Positions 38,043-46,910 of a stretch of 64,000 nucleotides of DNA are shown here, piece by piece. Source of the stretch: Chloroflexi bacterium TSY. GTDB taxonomy: Bacteria; Chloroflexota; Anaerolineae; Caldilineales; Caldilineaceae. Made by a program: the position numbers and the translations under genes. The notes under the pieces are model-generated. The model had not been told where the DNA came from. It searched no databases and saw nothing but the letters and a program-made list of their open reading frames with translations. Location: positions 33,731-97,730 of the forward strand of contig JAHBNG010000047.1 in assembly GCA_019217005.1 (NCBI GenBank), read 5' to 3'. The number at the start of each line of letters is the position of its first letter. Positions within the stretch are counted from its first letter, which is position 1.

Positions 38043-39537
38043 CTTTACTTTCTGGTAAAGGCTTGAGTGACAAAGGGCAAACCGAAAGGGGCGGAAAAAA
38101 GAATCCACCCTGAAAAAACGGGATAAAATGTAAAAATAGTGCTCGGCTAGTTTAAGCAGCGGCATTGAGGCGGCGATGAGCGAGAACGCCTTTAGGTAAA
38201 TGGTGTGAAACCGAGGCCTTTTTCCGAAAGTCAGGGTCGAGTTGGTCGGGAGTTGGAAAAAGAGCACTCGAGAGAACGCGGCGCAGCCTGCCGGGAGTGG
38301 CTTGAGGCTCTCGATCCCAGTAGCCAGTCGGTATGGGAGGAAGAGAAGCGGCTAAATGGGAAAGAAGATTGCCAGCCAGCAGCCCCAGTTCAGGTAAGCG
38401 GAAGCAAGCCTCATCGGCATGAACAAATTGACGATATAAGCCAATCATCTGCTTGGAAGCCAAGGGGGGATGTTCAACAGGCCAGCGCTCCAGAGAGAAA
38501 AGATAAATGGTTTCAGCTTGTAAAGCCATGACGGTCGCCAGAACCAAAGGTGTGTGATAAGCAGGATCCTGAAAGACGTAAATCGAATAGGTGCGGTTGG
38601 CTGTATCCACCTTGGTTGTCCTGGGGACGAGATTGTGCCATGCTTGATAGCGAATCAGGCGACCACTATAGACAAATTGACCAAACGAGTCTGGAGTTGT
38701 GGCCTCGAGTCGCTTTCCCTATAGCATCGAGAGAGCGGACGCACAATATCACCATATTCGGGTGGTCTGCCTTTTCCTTACGTTCGGGTAACTCATTGCG
38801 GCGCGCTGTGCAGTTAATCGCTTCCCGAAGGACAAATCGGTCGACGTCGCTTTCTAGCATTTCTCTGATTGTAAACCCGGCATCGACCACCGCCACTTCG
38901 TCTGACTCCAGTGATTTCTTCGTCTCTTTCAGCAGCTTTTTCCGAAACTCACTTTCCTTTGTGCCTACCTCGCATCTCATGATTGCCTTGAGCAGTGGCA
39001 CTCGTTTCCCGCCTATCTCCCCCGAGCTTATCATCACTCCAAAGATGAGCGGGCAATGCCCGACGAGCCGTTGAGTTATAGAGTCGGTTCACTTTCCCAG
39101 CTTCGGTCGCCAGAACCCTGTGATATCTATGCTTTTCACTCGGTATCCTTCTAACTTTTTTGCCTCCCATTCCCTTTCCACTCCACTTCTTCTTGCCACG
39201 ATGAGAGCAGGCTTGCAATATCCCATGATCCATATCGAAAGCTCCACCAGCTTCGCCGGAGCTCCTCATCTTCAAACCCGCTTTCACTCAATCCACTATG
39301 GATTGCTCCTCGACTTTTCAGAAACGACCCATTCATCATCGCCCACATCAGACGCATTACATTTACGTTTGTTCCCACCGGCGTTACTTGCAATACATTC
39401 ATCAGTACTGCTATAGTTATTTCTGGCGCGGTTAGCATTCCTTCCTCCTTTTTGGGTTCTCTACCTTTAGGATGAAACGCTAACCGCTTTTTGTCACATT
39501 TCTCACCTCATCTCTTTTCTTTTACCAGAAAGTAAAG
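38043..39537 (-). mobile_element. IS-A copy 3
   Basis: 1495 bp with the same ends CTTTACTTTCTGGTAAA. It lies between the TumE-like gene and the MalG-type permease; its right end is 14 bp from the permease stop. No target duplication is seen. It is very close in sequence to copy 1, more so than to copy 2. Confidence 0.9.
38152..39438 (-). pseudogene. IS-A transposase, copy 3, frameshifted
   Basis: It starts MLTAPEITIAVLMNV like the other copies. It shares with copy 1 two single-base losses (near 38724 and 38779) that copy 2 lacks. It adds its own: one G lost near 39174 and four bases lost near 39095. So copies 1 and 3 share a recent, already broken ancestor. Confidence 0.85.
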
Positions 39538-39551
39538 ATATATGGCTTTTC

Positions 39552-40595
39552 CTAAAATTTGAGACCAGACAGCGCAATCCCACGGACAAAATAACGCTGA
39601 GTAAACATAAAGACAATCACGCTAGGCAGCAGTGTAATGACCGAGCCGGCCATGAGTAAGTGCCACTGCACACCCACTTCGCCACGGAAAAAGGCCAGGC
39701 CTATCGTGACAGTAAAGTTTTCGATAGAATGCAGGAAGATCAGCGGCTCCAGAAAATCATTCCAAACTCCGATAAAGGTAAAGGTTGCGAGTACGGCCAA
39801 GGCGGGTTTACAGAGCGGCATCATGACGCGCCGGTAGATCAAAAACGGTCCAGCACCATCCATCCGCGCGGCATCCTCAAGATCTTTGGGGATGGTTAAC
39901 ATAAATTGGCGAAAGAGAAAGGTGCCAAAGGTGTTGGCTACAGCACCGGGGACGATCAGTGCCCAGTGGGTATCGAGCCAGCCGATCGGGATGGTTCAGA
40001 TGCTCCATTGAGTTAGATTGACACTTGTGCCCGCGGAGAAGGCGTCCTCCAACGCCGGTTTTCGTCAGACACGGTCGCATTCTCTAATGCGACCTCCGCA
40101 AATTTGTAAACTCAATTTTGGACCATCCCAGCCGATCTGCTTGAAAAGGATAAAGAGCGGCACCAGATTGACGACCGTAGGCACGAGCATGACCGCAATC
40201 AGCATGCCAAAAAGCACATTTTTCAGAGGGAAATCGAAGCGTGCAAAGCCATAGCCACCCATAGAGCAGAAAAGCAACCGCCCGACAACCACCAGTAATG
40301 CAATTTTGAAGCTGTTGAAGGTAAAAATGTCAAACGGGTAGGCCGTCCACGCTTCAATGTAGTTTTGCCAGACGAGCGGATCCGGAATCCACTGGGGCGG
40401 ATAAGCAAAGATCTGGCTGCGTGCCTTGAGCGAGCCAGAGATCATCCAGATCAAGGGCAGCAACATGATCACGGACAGGGCAGTCAGAAAGAGATAGTAA
40501 ATCAATTGCCCAACGAGCCGTCGCCGGATTGTTGGGACTTGCGAATTGACAATGGCGCGCGTGCGCGTTTCATCTAGAGAGCCCACCGTCTCCAT
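39552..40595 (-). pseudogene. CUT1 sugar ABC permease (MalG type), interrupted by MITE-3
   Basis: It starts METVGSLDETRTRAIV. Membrane segments include YYLFLTALSVIMLLPLIWMI. The gene is cut at FKQIGW by a 142 bp element. Beyond it the frame resumes LDTHWALIVPGAVANTFGTF and the coupling loop DAARMDGAGPFLIYRRVMMP (EAA motif), ending FVRGIALSGLKF. Removing the element and one AGCCGATC gives FKQIGWLDTHWALIVPG, a normal MalG sequence of about 297 residues. It is the last gene of the operon from 42994. Confidence 0.93.
39988..40129. mobile_element. MITE-3: 142 bp element with 8 bp target duplication
   Basis: The ends GGGATGGTTCA and, reversed, GGGATGGTCCA resemble those of MITE-1 (GGGGTGGTTCA). 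The target duplication is AGCCGATC (39980-39987 and 40130-40137), also 8 bp. A TTTGTAAACTCAATTTTGG stretch near the right end recalls MITE-1's GTAAACCTAATT. It is probably moved by the same transposase family. Confidence 0.9.
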
Positions 40596-40613
40596 CGTCC
40601 CCCTCCAATGTGG

Positions 40614-41528
40614 CTATTCATAATGCACCCATCTCTGTGAAACTCGCCACTGCAAAAGCGTCACCCCGCCGATGATCAGGAAGAGTACCCAGGCCATAGC
40701 CGATGCATAGCCCATTCTGAAGAACGAAAAAGCGTTCTGCCACAGGTAGAAGACCCAGACATCCAGCGCACGGATACGGTTTTCGGCAGCACCCGCGGTC
40801 GTCAACACGTAGATAATGTTGAAGACCTGGAACGAATTGATGAAGGAGATGATCAGGATAAAGAAGGTTGTAGGTGAAAGCATCGGCAGCGTCACAAAAC
40901 GCAGACGTGCGCTCCATCCCGCACCATCGATCTTGGCCGCTTCGTAAAGTTCAGCCGGTATGTTTTGCAAGCCAGCCAAAAAGATCATCATACTATAGCC
41001 CAACCCCTGCCAGACGCTAATCACAATCACTGAATAGAGCGCAATATCGGGGTCGGTCAGCCAGGATGGACCTTCGACGCCGATGCTGCGCAACCCCAGG
41101 TTGACAAGCCCCAGTTTGGCGTTCAGAATCCACTGCCAGACCAGAGCAATCGCCACAGTTGACGTCACCACCGGAATAAAGTAGGCCAGACGGAAAAACT
41201 GCACGCCGCGAATCGGCTGGTTGACGATCAGCGCGAGTGCCAGCGATCCAACAATGCCCAGCGCCACGCTGCCCACGGCAAAGATGACGGTGTTGACCAT
41301 CGTGCGCCGCGCATTGGGGTCGGTGAGCAATTCCTGATAATTAGCCAAACCAGCATACTCTGGTGGTGTGATCAGATCCCAGTCTGTCAAGCTGAGGCCA
41401 AGCGAGGCCAGGGTCGGCAGTACGTTGAAAACAAGCGTGCCTAGCACGACCGGTAGAACAAAAAGCAGACCCGCCCTCTGGTAGCGTTGAGCCGGTGTTA
41501 GTCGAGAGAGTATCGGGATAGCGGACAT
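40614..41528 (-). CDS. CUT1 sugar ABC permease (MalF type)
   Basis: 304 residues starting MSAIPILSRLTPAQRY. The ATG at 41528 is preceded by GGAGGG, better than the in-frame ATG at 41546. It has about six helices and the coupling loop YEAAKIDGAGWSARLRFVTLPML, which docks on the ATPase. It ends SQRWVHYE. It pairs with the MalG-type gene 18 bp downstream and the binding protein upstream. No ATPase gene is in the window; CUT1 systems often share one MsmK-like ATPase encoded elsewhere. Confidence 0.93.
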   Translation of the reverse strand: MSAIPILSRLTPAQRYQRAGLLFVLPVVLGTLVFNVLPTLASLGLSLTDWDLITPPEYAGLANYQELLTDPNARRTMVNTVIFAVGSVALGIVGSLALALIVNQPIRGVQFFRLAYFIPVVTSTVAIALVWQWILNAKLGLVNLGLRSIGVEGPSWLTDPDIALYSVIVISVWQGLGYSMMIFLAGLQNIPAELYEAAKIDGAGWSARLRFVTLPMLSPTTFFILIISFINSFQVFNIIYVLTTAGAAENRIRALDVWVFYLWQNAFSFFRMGYASAMAWVLFLIIGGVTLLQWRVSQRWVHYE

Positions 41529-41553
41529 GGCCGTCCAGCCCTCCATTGGGAGA

Positions 41554-41650
41554 TATACTGAGCACGGCCATAAATTTAACAGGAATTTGTCGTCTCTACT
41601 CGGCTAAAACTGCTCAAATTTGTGCTAAATTTATAAGCTCGTGCGGTATA
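41554..41650. repeat. Covarying hairpin element, copy 2, between binding-protein and permease genes
   Basis: The left side reads TATAC-TGA-GCACG-GCC-ATAAATTTA and the right side TAAATTTAT-AAGCT-CGTGC-G-GTATA. An extra AATTTG/CAAATT pair lies further inside. The layout equals copy 1 at 35372, but two of the three stems differ with matching changes on both arms. Its place between the binding-protein and permease genes suggests control of mRNA stability or expression ratio. Confidence 0.7.
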
Positions 41651-41656
41651 TACTGA

Positions 41657-42994
41657 TTACGCAGCCTCACCCAAACAGCCGCCAACCTCTTGCAACACAT
41701 CATCGACCTGCGGCTTGACTTCTGTCATTGCATCTGCTGCGCTCTTTTCGCCACGCGCAACCTCTCCGATGGCAGGCCAGGCAATGTCCTGCACGCGGCC
41801 AAAACCAACGGCAAAAGGCAGGGTGCGTCCATAGGCCAACGCGTCAACCAACAGGGAACGGCTAGCCGGTACATTCTCTGGTGCAGCCCAGACTTCGGTA
41901 GCGGCCTGGCGATTGATGGGGATGATGTTCTTGGTTTCGGCTAGAATGCGCTGTGTCTCTTCATCCATGAGGGAGGCGGCAAAAGCGGTGGCTGCGTCGG
42001 GCTTCTCAGTCGCTTTGGGGACGGCATAACATTCGATCGCGGCAAAAATGATCGGATCGTGACCGGAGAAGACAGGCAAGCCCGCCACATCCCATTCAAA
42101 TTCGACATCCTCAGGGGGCACCTGCCGTGTCGAGGCATAGGTCATCCCCAACTGACCCAGATTAAACATTTCGCCGCGTCCACCAAAGGCTTCCGACGTT
42201 TCGGGATCCACTGCACTTTGCGTCACCTGCATCATATCGGCAGCGGCCTGCATAGCGTTGGCCATCGGGGCCTCGTGCATGAGAAATTCCAGACACCCAT
42301 CATCTAAAATGCGTCCGCCCTGCGAGCGCCCCATGCTGGTGATAAAGTCCGCATTATCGGCCCCACCAAAGCCGAAGATCATTTCGTTAGACTGTGAAAG
42401 CTGAGCCGCCGTTTCCATAAAGGTATCCCATGTCCATTCCTCGGACGGATAGGTCGTTGGTGGCGGGGTGACACCGGCCTCCTCAAACATCGTCTTGTTA
42501 TAGACCAAATTTCCCACGCGCATGGCTGGAATCGATACCCAGAGGTGGCCGCTGATGTTGGTAGACTGGACTGCATCCCAGAAAAGCTCGTCCGGGTTGA
42601 GCTTCTCCTGAAGCACCTCTTCCAGCGGCAGCAACACATCACGCTGGGCAAAGAAGGGTATCTCATCATCATCCTGCCGATGAACGTCGGGTGGCGTCCC
42701 CGCTGCGTAAGCCGTCTCTAGCTTCTCGAAAAAGTCCCCCCAAGGGAAGTAGGTGAAGGCGACGCTGATACTGGCGTTCTGTTCCTCAAATGCGGCGATG
42801 ATCGGGTCAAGCTCATCTTCATTGACGTGCCATACGGTCAATTCGACTTGGTCTTCAGCTGGTGCATCTCCTCCACTCTCGGTTGCATCGGGCGCTTGCG
42901 TTGCCGGTACACAAGCCACAAGCGTCGTTCCTACACAGGCGACTGCCGAAATTCGCAAAAAATCACGACGGCTCCACTTTGCTTGGTTGCTCAT
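41657..42994 (-). CDS. CUT1 sugar-binding lipoprotein (family 1)
   Basis: 445 residues starting MSNQAKWSRRDFLRISAVA, a Tat-type SRRDFL motif, with lipobox LVAC, so an exported lipoprotein. The ATG at 42994 follows AAAGGGGGAAAACA. VELTVWHVNEDELDPIIAAF and TPPDVHRQDDDEIPFFAQRD are typical of extracellular sugar-binding proteins. It delivers its sugar to the two permeases downstream (41528 and 40595). The substrate is unknown. Confidence 0.93.
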   Translation of the reverse strand: MSNQAKWSRRDFLRISAVACVGTTLVACVPATQAPDATESGGDAPAEDQVELTVWHVNEDELDPIIAAFEEQNASISVAFTYFPWGDFFEKLETAYAAGTPPDVHRQDDDEIPFFAQRDVLLPLEEVLQEKLNPDELFWDAVQSTNISGHLWVSIPAMRVGNLVYNKTMFEEAGVTPPPTTYPSEEWTWDTFMETAAQLSQSNEMIFGFGGADNADFITSMGRSQGGRILDDGCLEFLMHEAPMANAMQAAADMMQVTQSAVDPETSEAFGGRGEMFNLGQLGMTYASTRQVPPEDVEFEWDVAGLPVFSGHDPIIFAAIECYAVPKATEKPDAATAFAASLMDEETQRILAETKNIIPINRQAATEVWAAPENVPASRSLLVDALAYGRTLPFAVGFGRVQDIAWPAIGEVARGEKSAADAMTEVKPQVDDVLQEVGGCLGEAA

Positions 42995-43113
42995 TGTTTT
43001 CCCCCTTTGATCGTATAGACATTCAGAAAAAGAATTTGTGAACTTCAAAACCGTCCTGTAACAAGTACATTTAACCGAGACAATGTGAGTACAGAGAAAT
43101 CTTCAGTACCTCT

Positions 43114-44040
43114 TTACCTGGCGGTTTCCCCTTCATAATAGACCCAACGCTGGGATGAACGATGAAACAACAACGTGAACGTGATAATGATCCCAAAAAG
43201 CACCCACGCAGCAGCTGACGCATAACCAAATCGGATCTGCAGAAACGCTTTGCGATACAAAAAAAGCACCATGCTTAACGTTGCGTTATTTGGCCCGCCT
43301 TCCGTCATGATAAACGCCTGGGTAAAGAATTGGAAGGCACCGATCAGGCTGATGGTCACATTAAAGAAGATAGTGGGCGTCAGCATGGGAATGGTGACAT
43401 GCCAAAACCGACGCCAACCATTTGCACCGTCAATGGTGGCGGCTTCATAGAGATGGGTGGGAATGCCCTGTAGGCCAGCTAAATAGAGGAGCATGTTGGC
43501 CCCCACACCCCAAATGCTCATAATAATCAATGCAGGCAGCGCCCAGGTCGATGAATAGAGCCAGGTCGGGCCCTGAATGCCAAAGATCGCCAGGAAGTTG
43601 TTGAGCAACCCCGCGCGTGGATTGAAGATCTGTAGCCACAGCAGCGAAACGGCCACACCCGAAATAACCGTTGGCAGATAGTAGATAGTGCGCCAGATAC
43701 CCAACCCCAGCAGCTTCTGATTCAACACGAGGGCAATCAACAGTGCAATCGTCGTACCGAGCGGGACCGTGGTAAATGCATAGGTGAAGGTGACCCGAAG
43801 GCTTTTCCAGAAGAGCTCCTCCTGGAACAGTTCGCGGTAGTTATCCAAACCGACAAAGTATGATCGGGTGAGCAGATCGGATTCGTAAAAGCTCAATCCC
43901 AGAGAGAAAAGCATCGGGCCAAACACAAAAGACAAGAAGCCAATCATCCAGGGCAGCAGACAAAGATAGGCGGTAACCAAATCTTGTCGTCTCTGGGAAG
44001 ACCCCAGCCCCCAACGCTTCGCCGAAAGCAATGCCATCAT
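43114..44040 (-). CDS. CUT1 sugar ABC permease (MalF type), second system
   Basis: 308 residues, start MMALLSAKRWGLGSSQRRQD, six helices, coupling loop YEAATIDGANGWRRFWHVTIPML and end SQRWVYYEGETAR. It lies 129 bp downstream of the binding protein at 45594 and upstream of a different binding protein at 42994. This subsystem has no MalG-type partner of its own in the window, so it may share the one at 40595 or have lost it. Confidence 0.93.
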   Translation of the reverse strand: MMALLSAKRWGLGSSQRRQDLVTAYLCLLPWMIGFLSFVFGPMLFSLGLSFYESDLLTRSYFVGLDNYRELFQEELFWKSLRVTFTYAFTTVPLGTTIALLIALVLNQKLLGLGIWRTIYYLPTVISGVAVSLLWLQIFNPRAGLLNNFLAIFGIQGPTWLYSSTWALPALIIMSIWGVGANMLLYLAGLQGIPTHLYEAATIDGANGWRRFWHVTIPMLTPTIFFNVTISLIGAFQFFTQAFIMTEGGPNNATLSMVLFLYRKAFLQIRFGYASAAAWVLFGIIITFTLLFHRSSQRWVYYEGETAR

Positions 44041-44169
44041 GAACCTCGTGGAAAGTTGGAAAGTTGCAAGGTTGCAGAGTTGCAGGGTGACAAGATGCTC
44101 GGTTCGTTACCTTGACATCTTGTCATCCCCTCATCCTGTCATCTTAATCATCGCAATCATCCTATCATC

Positions 44170-45594
44170 TTACCCTTGTCCTTCGCGTTCAAGCGCCTCC
44201 ATCTGCGCCTCCGTGATCTGTTGGGCAACATCCTCCATAATACTCACGGACGCAGCACCTTCTACAAAGATGCTATCCATGGCTGGCTTGAAGAGTTCTT
44301 CGGCGACGGACTGGAAACGGAAGAGCTGTGGGCCGCGCGCTTCGTTCGTCTTCAACTGATCCAAAATCACTTCCAGATCGACCGGTTCCAGGCGGCCATC
44401 AATCTCGCGTAGGATACCCGGCCACTTTTCGGCAGAGCTAGTCAGCCCTGGTAGGCGCGCCGACCGTTTGGCCACATTGTCCTGGTACCATTCGCCTGCG
44501 CCCATCCACTTCAAATATTCCCAAGCCGCGTCTTGATTGCCCCGTTCGGCAACACCTTTGTAGATGCACCATACATCGGGCGAACCGTGGCAGACAGCTT
44601 CCTCGGGTCCAGCTGGTGCGTGGTTGATATCCCACGAGCCTTCTGGTAACGAATCAGCCAAATCGAAGAACATATCCGCACTGCGTCCCATAAATGCCAC
44701 AACGTTGGCTGGCAATGCACCGGTCCAGGTGTTGGGAATGCCTGTGGCGTTGATCTGATTGCGTTGCGCAAAACAATTGATATCCCACATGCCCTCGCGG
44801 ATCCACTCCAATGCCTGCAGCGCTTGCTCCTCTCCCAAGAGGCAGGTCATTTGTGTATCTTCGTCCCGCACCATACCGCCGAATGCATCGACAAAATGGA
44901 AATAGCCCAATTCATAACTTGGGCGGAGTTCGCCACCCCAGCGGGTGATATTTCCATTATCATCGCGCAGAATTAACTGGGTGGCAATTTCGGTACAGTC
45001 CTCGACCGTCCAATCCTTGGCAGGATAGGGAACCCCTGCCTCATCAAAAGCATCTTTGCTGTAATAGATGCTATTTACATCGACATTGGTCACCAACGAC
45101 ATGCGAGTCTGCGTGAACGGGTCCCAGCACTGGTCCCAGCCGGTCTTCAGGAAGATATCATCGGCATCTGGAATATCCACGTCGACCAGAGGCTGCAAGT
45201 CTAACAACTGACCCTTTTCAGACCACGTGTTGATGATGGGCGGCCAGGTAGACATCACATCCGGAGCGGTGCCAGCAGCCATATTGGTCAGCACTTTGGT
45301 CGACCAGCCATCGCCATGAGGCTCCCACAAAATTTCGACGTCCCCCTGTTCCTCATAATATTGGGGAAAAGCCTCCGTTTCGTGGTATTCTGCCCATTGG
45401 ATGCCCGGGACATTGGCAAACCAATCAAAGCTGGCAAAGCGGATCTCAGTCTTTTTGCCAGGGGATGCATCGGCAGTATCTTGTGTCGAAGATTGTTCTG
45501 GTGCAGCAGCCGGCGTGCAGGCCATCAAAGCGGTTGCACCGACTGCACCAGCACTCAGACGTAAAAAATCCCGGCGTGACATGCGATGAAGCAT
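44170..45594 (-). CDS. Sugar-binding lipoprotein (family 1), second system
   Basis: 474 residues starting MLHRMSRRDFLRLSAGAVGA after GGAGGAAACAACA; Tat motif SRRDFL and lipobox LMAC. EIRFASFDWFANVPGIQWAE and GTAPDVMSTWPPIINTWSEK are sugar-binding-protein patterns. It probably heads the five-gene minus-strand set ending at 39552. Short direct repeats (TCATC-type) fill the gap to the next gene. Confidence 0.93.
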   Translation of the reverse strand: MLHRMSRRDFLRLSAGAVGATALMACTPAAAPEQSSTQDTADASPGKKTEIRFASFDWFANVPGIQWAEYHETEAFPQYYEEQGDVEILWEPHGDGWSTKVLTNMAAGTAPDVMSTWPPIINTWSEKGQLLDLQPLVDVDIPDADDIFLKTGWDQCWDPFTQTRMSLVTNVDVNSIYYSKDAFDEAGVPYPAKDWTVEDCTEIATQLILRDDNGNITRWGGELRPSYELGYFHFVDAFGGMVRDEDTQMTCLLGEEQALQALEWIREGMWDINCFAQRNQINATGIPNTWTGALPANVVAFMGRSADMFFDLADSLPEGSWDINHAPAGPEEAVCHGSPDVWCIYKGVAERGNQDAAWEYLKWMGAGEWYQDNVAKRSARLPGLTSSAEKWPGILREIDGRLEPVDLEVILDQLKTNEARGPQLFRFQSVAEELFKPAMDSIFVEGAASVSIMEDVAQQITEAQMEALEREGQG

Positions 45595-46064
45595 TGTTGT
45601 TTCCTCCTTTGGAAAAATCTGAAGTTTATGGAGCCAAAACTCGATACAACAAATCAGTTCCGCAAATCAGTGGAGACCAAACAATTTAGGTTCTCTCTTC
45701 ACACGATAGGTGTTTTGACACATTTCGTTGCGGAAAGGAGATACAATTTGATTTTTACTTCGTGAAGGGGATTGATCCAGGGCTACTTTTGTATTCGTCC
45801 CAATTCTACACTCATTCAGAGTGGATCACAAGTAGTTTAAATTGTTGAGAGCATAATATCGTAATTGGTATAATCGTATCGCAGTCGTATACAAGTTGTG
45901 GACTGTCGGCGGAGAGCCAAGCAATGGGACAATCAATTTTGTGGTTCAACCAGATCTCATGTGGCTGACAGTTTTTCGTAGGGGCTTGATAGTTCAAGAC
46001 CCTGCGAAAAATACCTGACTTCCTAAAGAACCAATATTATTGACTGGAAAACTGGAGCTTAAAG
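45595..46064. other. Divergent intergenic region
   Basis: This lies between the binding-protein gene (minus) and the hydrolase gene (plus). It should hold both promoters. TTGACA near 45715 is a possible -35 box, but no convincing -10 partner or operator could be fixed. No gene is seen. Confidence 0.4.
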
Positions 46065-46907
46065 ATGACTACATCATGGACTGAAGGCGACGTCACGACG
46101 AACGGTGTAAAGCTACATTATTATCGAATGAACGGGAAGGGAGATAGGGCTCAGCTACCCTTGGTTCTCTCTCATGGTATCACCGATAATGGTCTGTGCT
46201 GGATACGGGCAGCAGAGATATTACAAAAGAACTACGATGTCATTATGGTCGATGCGCGTGGGCATGGATTATCGGACAAGCCTTCTGCTAACTATTCATC
46301 GGACATTCATGCAGCAGATCTGGCTGGTTTCATCCAACAATTTGGCTTGGACAAACCGATACTCATGGGTCACTCCATGGGGGCGGCAACGACAGCAGCG
46401 TTGGCGGCGAACTATCCAGATCTGGTTGGACGAATCATTTTGGAAGATCCACCGTGGCGAGCAGATGCAGAAACGCCCACAGCGGCCAAGGAACGTGAAG
46501 CTGGGATGAAGCAATGGCGAGACAATTTAGCCGAAAGACAAAACCTATCGCAAGAAGAAATTGCCGATGAAGGGCGTCAGGCCAATCCCAAATGGGACGA
46601 TGTCGAATTTGCCCCTTGGTCCCTGGCCAAAAAACAGGTGAGTCTGGATGTGTTCACCTATCGGGTACACACTCGAACAAACTGGCGCGATCTCGTTGAA
46701 CGTATCACATGTCCAACGTTATTGGTCACTGCCGATGCTGAACTGGGCGCAATTGTTAACAAAGAGACATCGCAAGAAGCCAGTTCACTGAATGCCAATA
46801 TCCAAATTGCTCACATTTCCGACGCAGGTCACAATATCCGTCGTGAGCAGTTTGAAGCATTTATGGAGGCTGTTGAACACTTTCTAACAGAAAGAGACAC
46901 CACTTAG
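46065..46907 (+). CDS. Alpha/beta hydrolase
   Basis: 280 residues with the alpha/beta-hydrolase layout: LPLVLSHGITDNGLCW (oxyanion loop), DARGHGLSDKPS, nucleophile elbow GHSMGA with Ser104, TLLVTADAELG near the acid position and DAGHNIRREQF with the catalytic His. It may be an esterase, lactonase or haloperoxidase-like enzyme; the substrate is open. It converges on the sulfatase gene, with stops only a few bases apart. Confidence 0.9.
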   Translation: MTTSWTEGDVTTNGVKLHYYRMNGKGDRAQLPLVLSHGITDNGLCWIRAAEILQKNYDVIMVDARGHGLSDKPSANYSSDIHAADLAGFIQQFGLDKPILMGHSMGAATTAALAANYPDLVGRIILEDPPWRADAETPTAAKEREAGMKQWRDNLAERQNLSQEEIADEGRQANPKWDDVEFAPWSLAKKQVSLDVFTYRVHTRTNWRDLVERITCPTLLVTADAELGAIVNKETSQEASSLNANIQIAHISDAGHNIRREQFEAFMEAVEHFLTERDTT

Positions 46908-46910
46908 GAA

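Noticed and set aside
44041..44169. Repeated TCATC-type words between two transporter genes as a CRISPR-like or regulatory array
   Set aside because: The units are short and irregular with no constant spacer length; it is low-complexity sequence.
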